Shown here: one piece after another, positions 1 to 8,907 of the stretch
Position numbering within the stretch: position 1 is the stretch's first letter
Layout: each line of letters begins with the position of its first letter
Assembly (NCBI GenBank): GCA_027067975.1
Contig: JAMOUS010000167.1
Location: 1-39,023, forward strand
Direction of reading: 5' to 3'
Length of the DNA stretch: 39,023 nt
From: Bacteroidales bacterium
GTDB taxonomy: Bacteria; Bacteroidota; Bacteroidia; Bacteroidales; VadinHA17
Translations under genes and position numbers: made by a program
The notes under the pieces: model-generated
Seen by the model: the letters and a program-made list of their open reading frames with translations, nothing else
Told to the model about the DNA's origin: nothing
Database searches by the model: none

Positions 1-178
1 AAATCTTTTTTGCCCACATAACATCGGCTTCGCGTACATAAGGATACGGCACCGGTTTCCTGTCCTGCATCGACTTCTCATAGATCCATCTTTCTTTCGT
101 GACTTCCTGTCCCTTTACGCTAAAGAGGGGAGCCAGGAGCAACAATGCTGCGAGGGCCGTAAAAATCGTTCTTTTCAT
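1..178 (-). CDS. porN: Type IX secretion protein PorN/GldN, N-terminal part (cut by window edge)
   Basis: Only the first 59 residues are in the window; the gene runs off the left edge. The ATG is at 178-176 and is followed by a typical signal peptide (MKRTIFTALAALLLLAPLFS) and then a soluble segment with WIYEKSMQDRKPVPYPYVRE, which resembles the start of mature PorN/GldN. In the known system this periplasmic protein binds the lipoprotein PorK and forms the large ring under the outer membrane. It begins 14 bases after the porM stop, and its place as last gene of a P-K-L-M-N order is the canonical one. The identification rests on this position plus the short visible sequence, so the family call is good but nothing can be said about the rest of the protein. 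Confidence 0.85.
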   Translation of the reverse strand, partial: MKRTIFTALAALLLLAPLFSVKGQEVTKERWIYEKSMQDRKPVPYPYVREADVMWAKKI

Positions 179-192
179 GGTCGTTCCATTTA

Positions 193-1830
193 TTACTGGA
201 TGGTAAACACAATGGGACTCAGTTTACGGGTTACGCCATCGGGTCCCACCGCTTTGATGTCGTCGAAGATGACCTTGCTGTTGCGACGCATCTGGTTGAT
301 CAGGGATTTCATCTTCGGCGTAATCTTGGCACTTTTGGAGATCTCGTCGTATGTAAACCCTTTCAGGGTGACGGAGAGACGGAAGGAGGTAACACGGAAT
401 TTCAGGTCGAAATCGAAGTTTTCCATCTCAGCCAATACGACACTTTGTGCGGCAAGAGCTGCCTTGCTGATTGAGCCGCCGGTTTTTCCTGCCACCTTAG
501 CCACAGGCGGTGGTACGCGCTTTACGCGGAAGGAGATTGGCGGGAAAGAGATCTTTTTTCCGTTGACATCGGCAAACACTTTCACCTTGGCAGGTTTACC
601 CGGTGTTTTCGGACGGACGATCCACGAACCGCGGAAATTCTTAACTCTCCCTTTTTTGATGACGCCGTTGGTCATTGAAGCAGAGATCTTGTCGGAGCCG
701 ACACCCGGGACGGAAATGTCCACGGGGTTGTCCACACCGACATAGAAAACGTTCATAGCGGTAGGCGAGACCACCACATTGGGGGCGGCTACGGTATACT
801 GTGCCTCGAAAGGATAAGCAATGGTATCACCGGAAGGAGCTCGCAGGCGGATGAGACCGCCCCATTTTTTCTCTCCGATGGTGGTGGCACGAACTTTATA
901 TACTCCGCGACCTTGCTCATCCACCGGCAGTACATCGTACTTCCCCACCATTTTATAGGTAACGCCACCGTCGGGAAGTTTCACTTTTTTATACTGTCCG
1001 ATCAGCACTTGCGGTTTCTGTGTGGTGTCTGTCGCAGCAAGGAAGACATGGGCTTGGTATTCGCCACCCTTCATTACATAATTACTGTTCGAAATGACTG
1101 TCGGAACGAGTTTGTTGAATTTGAAGTCATTGGCTTCGATCTGGCTGTAGAGGTAGTTGAGGGTAAGGCCTTCGGTGTTCCGCACGTCTCCCTGCAATTT
1201 GGAGAGGATGGTGATCACGGCGATCAAAGGCAGGGTATGGAAGTTATGGATCTCCCAAGATACCTTTTCTCCTCCCGGATCCATTTTGTCGGAGGTGTCA
1301 AGGGTCTTTTTGATCGACTCTACCAGCTTAGCGTTTTTGTTGCCGATGATGCCCAGCAGGAATTCCCGATAATCATCGAGCGCGTGGTGGAGATCATAGG
1401 CTTTCCCGTCCATGTTGGCACCGATGAGGATCTGGGAGGGGACGTTGTTCTCGTCGATTTTATGGATATTTTCAACTATGATCTTGTTTCCCTCGATGGC
1501 GGGAGAGTCTTCCCCTTCGGCGGTTTTCACGATCTCCAGTTTAATGGCCTGGATATAGTCGTACATCTCATCGGCACGGTTCTTCACCTCGTTTGCCTTG
1601 TCCCTCCAAGGACCCGCTTTGGTGGGGTTTGTGATGGCTTTCTGGTTGAAGTCGGCGTATACCTGGTTGTTCCTTTCGACGTTGATCTCAGTGGTTTGGT
1701 TGAGACTCTCGTCGACCAGTTTGAACGCCTCGACCGCCTCTTTGGATACGTTGAGGGCAAGGAGTGCGGTGAGCACCAGGTACATCATCCCGATCATCTT
1801 TTGTCTCGGGGTTTCTTTTCCGTGGCCCAT
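193..1830 (-). CDS. porM: Type IX secretion inner-membrane motor/shaft protein PorM/GldM
   Basis: This 545-residue protein matches PorM/GldM in length and layout. A short cytoplasmic N-terminus (MGHGKETPRQK) is followed by one membrane helix (MIGMMYLVLTALLALNV, about residues 12-28), a charged helical region to about residue 230, and a long beta-rich periplasmic part ending in VFTIQ. In the family, GldM dimers pass through a GldL pentamer and reach across the periplasm to the PorK/PorN ring, carrying proton-motive-force energy to the outer membrane. It lies 64 bases after porL and 14 before porN, in one transcription unit. No truncation or frameshift is seen. The call is very secure; which of the names PorM or GldM applies depends on whether the organism glides, which cannot be told here. 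Confidence 0.96.
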   Translation of the reverse strand: MGHGKETPRQKMIGMMYLVLTALLALNVSKEAVEAFKLVDESLNQTTEINVERNNQVYADFNQKAITNPTKAGPWRDKANEVKNRADEMYDYIQAIKLEIVKTAEGEDSPAIEGNKIIVENIHKIDENNVPSQILIGANMDGKAYDLHHALDDYREFLLGIIGNKNAKLVESIKKTLDTSDKMDPGGEKVSWEIHNFHTLPLIAVITILSKLQGDVRNTEGLTLNYLYSQIEANDFKFNKLVPTVISNSNYVMKGGEYQAHVFLAATDTTQKPQVLIGQYKKVKLPDGGVTYKMVGKYDVLPVDEQGRGVYKVRATTIGEKKWGGLIRLRAPSGDTIAYPFEAQYTVAAPNVVVSPTAMNVFYVGVDNPVDISVPGVGSDKISASMTNGVIKKGRVKNFRGSWIVRPKTPGKPAKVKVFADVNGKKISFPPISFRVKRVPPPVAKVAGKTGGSISKAALAAQSVVLAEMENFDFDLKFRVTSFRLSVTLKGFTYDEISKSAKITPKMKSLINQMRRNSKVIFDDIKAVGPDGVTRKLSPIVFTIQ

Positions 1831-1894
1831 AGTGTTCTTGGTTTATGGAATAATTGCGATTGCTCAGTACAAGCAGTGGATCTATATGTGTTGA

Positions 1895-2809
1895 TTATTT
1901 GCGCATCACGTTCATGGCAGCCAGCATGTTCCCGTAGATGGTATTGAGCTGTGCGAGGTTATCGCTCAGTTTGGTCACCTCTTCCCTGTAACGAGCCGAA
2001 CTTTCGGCGGAGGCTTTGAGGTCTTCCATCATCTGGGCCAGGCCGGAATAAGCCTCTTCGGCTTTTTTGAGTTGTTCGTTGGAGGTTTGCAGCTGCAGTT
2101 CATAGACGGCGTTCAGGGCCGAGAGGTTTTTGTTCAGGGTCTCAAGCTGTTCATTGTATGATTTGCTGCCGTCTTCGATGTGGCTGAAGGATTCGGCAAG
2201 CCGCTGGTAGTTGGTGCCCGATTCCGTGATGAGGTTGGCGGTTTTGTCATAGGCTTCGGAAAGCCGGTCGACCGAGCCTTTCAGTTCTTCTGTGGAACTG
2301 ACGTAGTTTTCCGTGTGTTTATCGACGGTTTCGGCTGCTTTTTCAAGGCTTTCGGCGTACTTGGTGGAGGCGGCCGCTGCGTCAGAGATATCGCTCAGTT
2401 TTTCGGCGGTGTCGCTCAGACGCTGGAGGCCTTGTCCCAGTTTATTGAAGAGGTCGGGAGTGATTTCGCCTTCTTCCAGCAGTTTGTCAAACTTCTCCAA
2501 GGCCGAGGTGGAGCCGGCGTAGCCTCCGCGGTGGCGACCCCCGGAGGGAAGAGCCTCATCTTCGTCGGTGAGGCCGGCCAATTCGGGGTATACAAGTGTC
2601 CAGTCGGGCTCTTCGTGCGGGGGTTCGAAAGCCGAGAAGAAGAAGATGATGGCTTCGGTCGTCAGCCCCAGCACCAGCATGATATTCGCACCGGGATAGT
2701 GGTTGATCTTAAAGAGAGCGCCGATGATCACCACAGATGCGCCCCAGCCATACAGTTTGGCCATAAAGTTCTTCCAACCGCTTGTCTGAACTAATTCTTT
2801 GATTTTCAT
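1895..2809 (-). CDS. porL: Type IX secretion inner-membrane motor protein PorL/GldL
   Basis: This 304-residue protein has two membrane helices near the N-terminus (about residues 17-33 and 41-61) joined by the KINHYPGAN turn. The second helix carries a glutamate (E52 in GLTTEAIIFF), matching the membrane glutamate that in GldL is implicated in proton flow. Residues 100-304 are a long charged helical, coiled-coil-like cytoplasmic region with many Ala, Glu, Ser and Leu residues. This makes it longer than the short GldL of gliding flavobacteria and like PorL of Porphyromonas. In the family it forms a pentamer around the PorM helices and drives secretion. It starts 47 bases after the porK stop, within the porPKLMN unit. 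No key residue appears missing. Confidence 0.95.
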   Translation of the reverse strand: MKIKELVQTSGWKNFMAKLYGWGASVVIIGALFKINHYPGANIMLVLGLTTEAIIFFFSAFEPPHEEPDWTLVYPELAGLTDEDEALPSGGRHRGGYAGSTSALEKFDKLLEEGEITPDLFNKLGQGLQRLSDTAEKLSDISDAAAASTKYAESLEKAAETVDKHTENYVSSTEELKGSVDRLSEAYDKTANLITESGTNYQRLAESFSHIEDGSKSYNEQLETLNKNLSALNAVYELQLQTSNEQLKKAEEAYSGLAQMMEDLKASAESSARYREEVTKLSDNLAQLNTIYGNMLAAMNVMRK

Positions 2810-2856
2810 GATCTAAAGATTATTTATGAATGACCGTTACTCTTTTACTTTTTAAT

Positions 2857-4191
2857 TTAAATTCCTGTACCCATGTAGGAACGTACGTTCCGGAAGCCGA
2901 TGAACGACTTGGCCGAGTCCTGGTATTCGTAAGTCCGCGTGCTGACCTGGAGGTAATAAGCAATGTCTTTCCAGGAGCCGCCGCGGATGACCTTGCGTTT
3001 CATAACGGGAGCTTCATCGGGACGTGCATTGTATTTGTAATCGGGGTTCATATCGTGGATAAACTGATAGGCTGATTCGTCGTAAGCGCTGGAGGTCCAT
3101 TCGGCGACGTTCCCGGCCATGTCGTAGAGGCCGAACTCATTGGGTTCATAAGATCCCACCTTGTTGGTGGTGAGGGCTCCGTCGTCAATATAGTTACCGC
3201 GCAGCGGTTTGAAGTTTGCCAGGAAGCAGCCTTGGTAGTTACGGGTGTAGATCCCGCCCCAGGGATACATGGAAAGGTCAAGACCGCCGCGGGCGGCATA
3301 TTCCCATTCGGTCTCAGTGGGGAGGCGGTATTCCTGTACTTCCGGCCGTCCCTCCGAACGGAGGAAGTCGTTCAAGGTCTTGGTCCGCCAGATGCTGAAG
3401 GCATTGGCCTGCTTCCAGGTGACCCCTACGATAGGATAATCGTAAAAGGCCGGGTGCCAGAAATACATGTTGGTCCACGGTTCGTTGTAAGAATAGGTGA
3501 AGTCGCGGATCCATACGAGTGTATCGGGATAGCAGGGCACCTCGTCATGGAAGATGAAGGCGGAACGGTCCTGAATGGGAATCCATTTTTCATTTACATA
3601 GTCGTATACTTTTCCGTGATACGATTTGGTTTTGTAATCGTAAGAGTTAGAGGCTTTCGCAGCTTGTTTGAGATCGATCCAAAAATAGGAGTAAATGAGT
3701 TTACGGGTGTCGATCTGTTTTTTGCCGAAGAAACGTTCATTGGGTTGGTAATACATTTCGTCGACGATGTTCCGGATGTCCTCGTTTTCCAGGTCGATCT
3801 TGGTTTCCCAGTCGATGACAGGAGGATCGTACTGATCGCCGTTCTCATCGACCTTAAAGAATCCGTCGATACCGGCTTCACCCAGTTTGTACCGTATGAT
3901 GGAATCGCGTACATAATTGATAAATTGCCGGTATTCGCTGTTGGTGATCTCGGTTTCATCCATCCAGAAGGCGTCGACGGTGACGGTCTTGCTGGTGGAG
4001 TTCATGGCCCAACTGATATCCTGATCACTCGGGCCCATGTTAAAGCTTCCCTGAGGAACGAAGACCATACCATAGGGTTCGGGTTCGAAATATTTTTTCC
4101 CCGGTATCCCTACCAACTCGCCGTTGTACGAGCTTCCGCAACCGCTCAGGAAAAAGATCACGATCAACCCGATAACACACAACTTTTTCAT
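2857..4191 (-). CDS. porK: Type IX secretion outer-membrane ring lipoprotein PorK/GldK (SUMF1-fold)
   Basis: This 444-residue protein begins with a lipoprotein signal peptide whose lipobox is LSGC (Cys18). Residues about 40-435 form a formylglycine-generating-enzyme (SUMF1/FGE-sulfatase) fold. Visible hallmarks are YGMVFVPQGSFNMG, VDAFWMDETEITNSEYRQF, YRLPTETEWEYAARGG, YDMAGNVAEWTSSAYD and the final VIRGGSW...IGFRNVR. PorK uses this fold structurally, with PorN, to build the periplasmic ring attached to the outer membrane; no sulfatase-activating role is expected. It follows porP by 49 bases and precedes porL by 47. A free-standing SUMF1 enzyme is excluded by the lipobox and the flanking por genes. 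Confidence 0.95.
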   Translation of the reverse strand: MKKLCVIGLIVIFFLSGCGSSYNGELVGIPGKKYFEPEPYGMVFVPQGSFNMGPSDQDISWAMNSTSKTVTVDAFWMDETEITNSEYRQFINYVRDSIIRYKLGEAGIDGFFKVDENGDQYDPPVIDWETKIDLENEDIRNIVDEMYYQPNERFFGKKQIDTRKLIYSYFWIDLKQAAKASNSYDYKTKSYHGKVYDYVNEKWIPIQDRSAFIFHDEVPCYPDTLVWIRDFTYSYNEPWTNMYFWHPAFYDYPIVGVTWKQANAFSIWRTKTLNDFLRSEGRPEVQEYRLPTETEWEYAARGGLDLSMYPWGGIYTRNYQGCFLANFKPLRGNYIDDGALTTNKVGSYEPNEFGLYDMAGNVAEWTSSAYDESAYQFIHDMNPDYKYNARPDEAPVMKRKVIRGGSWKDIAYYLQVSTRTYEYQDSAKSFIGFRNVRSYMGTGI

Positions 4192-4240
4192 AACGCTACA
4201 ATGTTATTGATACTGCAAGTAATACAATTTTTTTCAAAAA

Positions 4241-5200
4241 TCATAAAAATCGGATACTTTTATAGCTCTTGGGCTCCCTTTGGAGGCTGAGGTTAAAGCA
4301 ATATTTCACCATCACCTCGTGTGTTCCTCCGGTGTTCTTTTTCAGTTCGGAGGTTTGGAAGTCGTAAGCGTATCCGAGTCTCAATCCGTTCATCAGCTGC
4401 AAGCCGATCATTCCCACGATGGCGTCTCCTGTTCTGTAAGAAACGCCTGCCCATACTTTTTTATTGTAAAGCATAGTGAGGTTCATGGAAAACTGTGTGG
4501 CTTTCCCGTCGGACTGCATGAAGAAGGAGGGTCGCAGTTCGAAGGCGGGATCGGGGAGGCGCAGATTATATCCTCCTACGACATAGTAGTGACGGGCGAT
4601 AAAAGGTTCGCCTTCTGTGTATTTAATGACGGGGGCGTTCAGGTGGGTGGAGGAGACGCCCACATAAAAGTCGTCAGAATGGTAAAAGAGACCCACTCCC
4701 AGGTCGAAGGCCATGGCGCTCTCTTTGTTGTCGGGGATGAGCGGGTCGCCGCTGGGTGGGGTATGGTAGTCGTCGGTCGGGATTTCCCACGAGGGGTCGA
4801 GGGATTTGTTGAGCAGTCCGAAACTGGCTCCGATGCCCAGGGTTCCGTTGCCCAGGTCGAGGCGGTAGGCGTAAGTGGCTGTGATTGAGAGGTTGTTCTC
4901 GAACCCCAGCTTGTCGCTCATCAGGGTAACTCCTACCCCGCTGGGCAATCCGAAAGGCTTGACGAATGCCTCGCCCTGAAAAACAGTGGTGGAGGGGGCT
5001 CCCTTGAACCCAACCCATTGTTGCCGGTTGAGCCCTGTCACACAGATCCCTCCATTGCTCCCGGCAAAACCGGGATTGTATGTCAGTTTACTGAACATAA
5101 ATTGGCTCCATTGCGGATCCTGTTGGCCGGACACCTCTGCCATCCCCAGTGCCATCACCATGAACATTCCCAAAACGATCTTTCCTTTCCGGCTCTTCAT
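4241..5200 (-). CDS. porP: Type IX secretion outer-membrane protein PorP/SprF family
   Basis: This 319-residue protein has a signal peptide (about residues 1-25, ending near EVSGQ) followed by the family opening QDPQWSQFMFSKLTYNPGFAGSNGG. The rest is rich in alternating beta strands with aromatic ends, as expected for an outer-membrane barrel, and includes LRLGYAYDF near the C-terminus. In Porphyromonas, PorP is the first gene of the por core cluster and is needed for secretion, probably as the outer-membrane anchor of the PorK/N ring. Here it is also first, preceded by a good promoter at 5256-5286. The start at 5200 gives the full signal peptide. The related SprF proteins are usually beside a giant sprB adhesin; none is present, so PorP is preferred. 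Confidence 0.93.
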   Translation of the reverse strand: MKSRKGKIVLGMFMVMALGMAEVSGQQDPQWSQFMFSKLTYNPGFAGSNGGICVTGLNRQQWVGFKGAPSTTVFQGEAFVKPFGLPSGVGVTLMSDKLGFENNLSITATYAYRLDLGNGTLGIGASFGLLNKSLDPSWEIPTDDYHTPPSGDPLIPDNKESAMAFDLGVGLFYHSDDFYVGVSSTHLNAPVIKYTEGEPFIARHYYVVGGYNLRLPDPAFELRPSFFMQSDGKATQFSMNLTMLYNKKVWAGVSYRTGDAIVGMIGLQLMNGLRLGYAYDFQTSELKKNTGGTHEVMVKYCFNLSLQREPKSYKSIRFL

Positions 5201-5255
5201 CAGTTGTCAGTAACCCAATGTTCGTGAGATCCACAGTTCGATGTGGTAAAGTAAG

Positions 5256-5286
5256 CAAAAATAATATATTCCTCCAATATTATCAA
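5256..5286 (-). promoter_or_regulatory. Probable promoter of the porPKLMN operon
   Basis: Read on the minus strand, 5263-5256 is TATTTTTG, a full match to the Bacteroidota -7 box TAnnTTTG. A TTG at 5286-5284 lies 20 bases upstream, the right spacing for the -33 element. The predicted leader before the porP start at 5200 is about 50 bases. The -33 element lies inside the left arm of the dyad at 5280-5303. Confidence 0.65.
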
Positions 5287-5303
5287 CAGGCCCCTGTTGA
5301 TAA
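5280..5303. promoter_or_regulatory. Perfect 11-bp inverted repeat overlapping the por promoter
   Basis: TTATCAACAGG at 5280-5290 and its exact reverse complement at 5293-5303 are separated by two bases. The dyad covers the -33 position of the por promoter, where a repressor could act. Its arms begin with TTATCAACA, one base from a DnaA box. It could instead be a terminator for the arginase-like gene that ends at 5402, although no T-run follows directly. The spacer of two bases favours a protein-bound operator over an RNA hairpin. Confidence 0.5.
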
Positions 5304-5401
5304 CTCGTTTTGGCGGATCTTTCCGGACTAACTCTTTTATACTGAAGTTTTGACCAAAAAGTTACAAAAGGGGAAAAGGTTTTCGGGATGGTGCCGGAGG
5401 A

Positions 5402-6547
5402 TCATTTCTGTAGAAGGGAGAACCATCTTTCTGGGATTTCCTGGTGGGCGGCCCGTTGGTAATCGTGGTAGGAACAGGGGATCCATTCCTTTTTGCCGGT
5501 GTGTTTGTCCGGGAGGGGTGAGAGGAACCACCACCGGTCGGTGAGGTTGCTTTTGAGGAAAATGATCTTTTCGTCGGTATCGGGGAGGTCGAGGATGAAT
5601 TGTACGAAGTTTTCGTCGTCGGTATTAGGGATTTCGCGTGTACGGCGGGCGAGGCCGCTGAGGAAGAACCATATCATTTGGGCGGCGAGGTGGCTGGTCT
5701 GATCTCGTTGGTCGAGGCGGGGGTTGGTTTCGGTGAGGAGGTAGACGCCCACGTGGTTGCTCAGTCCGGCGTAGAGGCTCATCTGGCAGATCTCGGTGCC
5801 GGTGAAGCCGTTGGGGGAGGGATCGAGGGTGCCGGGGGCGTCGCTCATGCGAACGGCGGAGAGGTCGAAGCTATGGATGACCGCATCGCGGAAACAGGGT
5901 TCGTGGTCGGGCAGATCATCGCGTACTTTTCCGAGGCGGTGCAGGATGTGTCCCCGGGAGATGAGCCGTTGGATGTCATGGTGGCTGACGAGGTATTCCT
6001 GGTAGCCGAGGCAGGTCACTGGGGTGCCGTTCTCCAGCAGCTCTTCGAGCCAGGTGTCCGCGCGGAGCTCTTCCCGGTCCTTGGCCAGGTCGAGGCGCGC
6101 GTCGACATTCACGACCGAGGCGCGGCCTTTGTAACGTTGAGCCGCCTCGTGGCAGGTGAGGGTGATTTCCTGGGTTCCTCCCATAACGACTGCGATCACA
6201 TCGTGTTCGAGAAGATGGAAAATGATGTCCCGCAGGCCGTAAAGGGTGTCGGTGGGGGTGGTGCCGGCATGCATGTCGCCCAGGTCGATGATCTTCAGCG
6301 GGCTGCGCAGCTGGCTCAGGGAATAGAGTTTTTGACGGATCGTCGCGGGGGCTTCGGCGGCACCCTTGTTGTCGGAATTGCGATCTTCCGGCACCCCCAG
6401 TATGGCCACATCGTATTGGCCAATCTCCTCAATCGGCCGGTCGGGCACATGCACCGTCAAGCGCCGGGCGAACTCATCGGCGGCCCGTACGTTACGGTGA
6501 GAGGGGTGGGTGAGGCTTACCGGTTCGAAATAGTCGTTCAGGTCCAT
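5402..6547 (-). CDS. Arginase/ureohydrolase-fold protein with a degraded metal site
   Basis: This 381-residue protein has the arginase-family framework: VVMGG at 120-124, VVNVDAxxD at 145-153, SFDL at 226-229 and an ETNP motif at 273-276. Three of the six manganese ligands are replaced. GGxH has become GGTQ (Gln126), DAHxD has become DARLD (Arg151), and the second Asp of SFDxD is Ser230. Asp149, Asp153 and Asp228 remain. A C-terminal part beyond about residue 300 (with DRWWFLSPLPDKHTGKKEWIPCS) has no arginase counterpart that I recognise. It starts 9 bases after the topA stop and ends 201 bases before porP, all on one strand. Databases may label such proteins formimidoylglutamase, but canonical ureohydrolase activity looks unlikely; a binding or regulatory role is inference. 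Confidence 0.8.
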   Translation of the reverse strand: MDLNDYFEPVSLTHPSHRNVRAADEFARRLTVHVPDRPIEEIGQYDVAILGVPEDRNSDNKGAAEAPATIRQKLYSLSQLRSPLKIIDLGDMHAGTTPTDTLYGLRDIIFHLLEHDVIAVVMGGTQEITLTCHEAAQRYKGRASVVNVDARLDLAKDREELRADTWLEELLENGTPVTCLGYQEYLVSHHDIQRLISRGHILHRLGKVRDDLPDHEPCFRDAVIHSFDLSAVRMSDAPGTLDPSPNGFTGTEICQMSLYAGLSNHVGVYLLTETNPRLDQRDQTSHLAAQMIWFFLSGLARRTREIPNTDDENFVQFILDLPDTDEKIIFLKSNLTDRWWFLSPLPDKHTGKKEWIPCSYHDYQRAAHQEIPERWFSLLQK

Positions 6548-6556
6548 CGTTGGCGA

Positions 6557-8872
6557 TTATCCTTTCCCCTTTTTTTCATCGGCCTTGCGGATGATCTCCA
6601 TGCAGGCTTCGTAGGTGAGTTCTTCGGCTTTCTGGCCTTTGGGGATGCGGTAGTTCTTTTTTCCGTGTTTGATGTAGGGTCCCCACCGGCCGTTCAGCAC
6701 CTGCAGGGAAGGATCTTCCTCGAAGATACGGATCACCTTTTTCTTTTCGGCTTCTCTTTTTTCCCGTATGATCTCGATCGCCCGTTCTTCGGTGATGGTA
6801 TGGGGGTCCTCCCCGTTGGGGATGGAATAGAAGGTGTTCCCGTGGCGCAGGTAAGGTCCATAGCGTCCGATGGAGGCGATGATCTCGGTATCTTCGAAGG
6901 TGCCGACGGTACGGGGCAGGCGGAACAGTCCGAGTGCCTCTTCGAGGGTGATGGTCTCGATAAGCTGGCCTTTCCGGAGGCGGGCGTAGCGGGGCTTTTT
7001 GTCTCCCTCACCGCGGCCCAGTTGTACCACCGGCCCGTAACGTCCCACCTTGACGATCACCTCCTCGCCGCTCTCGGGATCCTTGCCCAACACACGTTCG
7101 CCGGTGGTACGGCCTGTCGAGCGTTCGGTCTCTTCCACCTTGGGGTGGAATTCCTCATAAAAACGCCGGATCATCTCCGTCCAGTTCATCTTCCCCTGGG
7201 CGATCTCGTCGAACTGTTTCTCGATGGTGGCCGTGAAGTTGTAATCGAGGATGTCAGGGAAATGATCGAGGAGGAAGTCGTTGACCACCATTCCGATATC
7301 ACTGGGAAAGAGTTTTCCCCGTTCTTTTCCGAAGGTCTCTTTTTTGGTTTTTTTCTCGATTTTCTCTTTTTCTTCTTTGAGGACGAGCAGGTGGATCTGG
7401 CGGCTTTCACCGGGGCGATCTTCCTTGACCACGTATCCCCGTTGCTGGATGGTGGTGATGGTGGGGGCATAGGTGGAGGGGCGGCCGATGCCGAGTTCTT
7501 CGAGTTTTCGCACGAGCATGGCCTCGTTGTAGCGTGCCGGCGGCTGGGTGAAGCGTTCGGTGGCGGTGATCTGCTTGTATTGCAGGGGGGTGCCTACTTC
7601 CAGGGGAGGCAGGAAGCCTTTGCCTTCGCCTTCTTCCTCCTCTTCCTTATCGGAATAGACTTTCAGATAACCGTCAAAAAGGATGGTCTCTCCGGTGGCG
7701 ACAAAGCTTTTGTCCGAACCTTCCGGTACGATGGTGATGGTGGTCTTTTCGAGCTTGGCAGGTGCCATCTGTGAGGCCAGGGTGCGTTTGCGGATCAGGT
7801 CGTAGAGCTTTTGTTCGGCAGCCGATCCCGGTACTTTCTCCTTGTCGAGGTAGGTGGGGCGGATGGCTTCGTGGGCCTCCTGGGCACCGCGCGAGCGGGT
7901 CTTGTACTGGCGCGGCTTGGAATACTCCTCCCCGTAATGTTCGGTGATCCATTTTTTTGCGGCGCCCAGGGCCAGTTTGGAGAGATTGACCGAGTCGGTC
8001 CGCATGTAAGTGATATGGCCGGCCTCGTAGAGCCGCTGTGCCAGCGACATGGTATAGGCCACCGAGAACCGCAGTTTACGGCTGGCCTCCTGCTGAAGGG
8101 TGGAAGTGGTGAAGGGGGCCGGCGGTGTACGTTCGGAAGGCTTCCGGGTGATGTCGGCCACACGGAAGCGCTTGTCCTTTATGGCTTCCAGGAAGGATTC
8201 TGCTTCTTCCCGGCTCTCAAAGCGTTCGCTCAGCTCGGCGTTCACGAGCGACACCTTGCCGTCGCGGACGATATAAAACTCGCCCGTCACACGGTAATAG
8301 GATTTCGGTTCGAAGCGGTGGATCTCTCTTTCGCGTTCGACGATGAGGCGTACGGCCACCGACTGCACCCGACCGGCCGAAAGGGAGGGTTTCACCTTTT
8401 TCCATAGGATGGGTGAGAGCTCATATCCCACCAGGCGGTCGAGGATACGGCGGGCCTGCTGGGCGTTGACCAGGTCGTGGTTGATGTCACGGGGTGTCTG
8501 GAGGGCTTCCTTGATGGCCGGGGGCGTGATCTCGTGGAAGACGATCCGCTTGCTGTTGTCGGGCGAGAGCCCCAGCACCTCGGAGAGATGCCAGGCGATG
8601 GCCTCCCCCTCACGGTCTTCATCGGAAGCCAGGTAAATGCGGGAGGAATCTTTTACGGCCTTTTTCAACTCGCTCACCACTTTCTTTTTCTCTTCCGGTA
8701 CCACATATTTGGGTCGGAAGTCATGCTGGATGTCGATCCCCAGCTCTTTTTTCTCCAGGTCGCGGATATGTCCGAAGCTTGATTTCACCCGGTATTCTTT
8801 GCCCAGGATCTTCTCGATGGTCCGCGCCTTGGCCGGGGATTCAACGATGATCAGATTACTCCTGCTCTCCAT
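6557..8872 (-). CDS. topA: DNA topoisomerase I (type IA)
   Basis: This 771-residue enzyme relaxes negatively supercoiled DNA by single-strand passage. The N-terminal Toprim domain shows LIIVESPAKA with Glu11 and the DEDREGEAIAWHL motif (Asp84, Asp86, Glu88). The catalytic tyrosine is Tyr289 in GHITYMRTDSV. The C-terminus has no zinc fingers but several GRYGPY/GRWGPY repeats (for example SIGRYGPYLRHGNTFYSIP) and a lysine-rich tail, the arrangement common in Bacteroidota. The open frame extends 22 codons further upstream, but MESRSNLIIVESPAKA is the usual family start and the promoter at 8908-8939 leaves a 33-base leader to it. The gene is divergent from the penicillin-binding protein gene and co-directional with the arginase-like and por genes. 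Confidence 0.97.
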   Translation of the reverse strand: MESRSNLIIVESPAKARTIEKILGKEYRVKSSFGHIRDLEKKELGIDIQHDFRPKYVVPEEKKKVVSELKKAVKDSSRIYLASDEDREGEAIAWHLSEVLGLSPDNSKRIVFHEITPPAIKEALQTPRDINHDLVNAQQARRILDRLVGYELSPILWKKVKPSLSAGRVQSVAVRLIVEREREIHRFEPKSYYRVTGEFYIVRDGKVSLVNAELSERFESREEAESFLEAIKDKRFRVADITRKPSERTPPAPFTTSTLQQEASRKLRFSVAYTMSLAQRLYEAGHITYMRTDSVNLSKLALGAAKKWITEHYGEEYSKPRQYKTRSRGAQEAHEAIRPTYLDKEKVPGSAAEQKLYDLIRKRTLASQMAPAKLEKTTITIVPEGSDKSFVATGETILFDGYLKVYSDKEEEEEGEGKGFLPPLEVGTPLQYKQITATERFTQPPARYNEAMLVRKLEELGIGRPSTYAPTITTIQQRGYVVKEDRPGESRQIHLLVLKEEKEKIEKKTKKETFGKERGKLFPSDIGMVVNDFLLDHFPDILDYNFTATIEKQFDEIAQGKMNWTEMIRRFYEEFHPKVEETERSTGRTTGERVLGKDPESGEEVIVKVGRYGPVVQLGRGEGDKKPRYARLRKGQLIETITLEEALGLFRLPRTVGTFEDTEIIASIGRYGPYLRHGNTFYSIPNGEDPHTITEERAIEIIREKREAEKKKVIRIFEEDPSLQVLNGRWGPYIKHGKKNYRIPKGQKAEELTYEACMEIIRKADEKKGKG

Positions 8873-8907
8873 ACTTTTTGCCACGGTCACACGTTTTTGG
8901 ATCGCTG

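Noticed and set aside
5600-7774. A 724-codon open frame on the plus strand opposite topA and the arginase-like gene
   Set aside because: Composition is Gly/Val/Phe-rich with runs such as FLDFLFFFFEDE, there is no family resemblance, and it is fully antisense to two well-supported genes.
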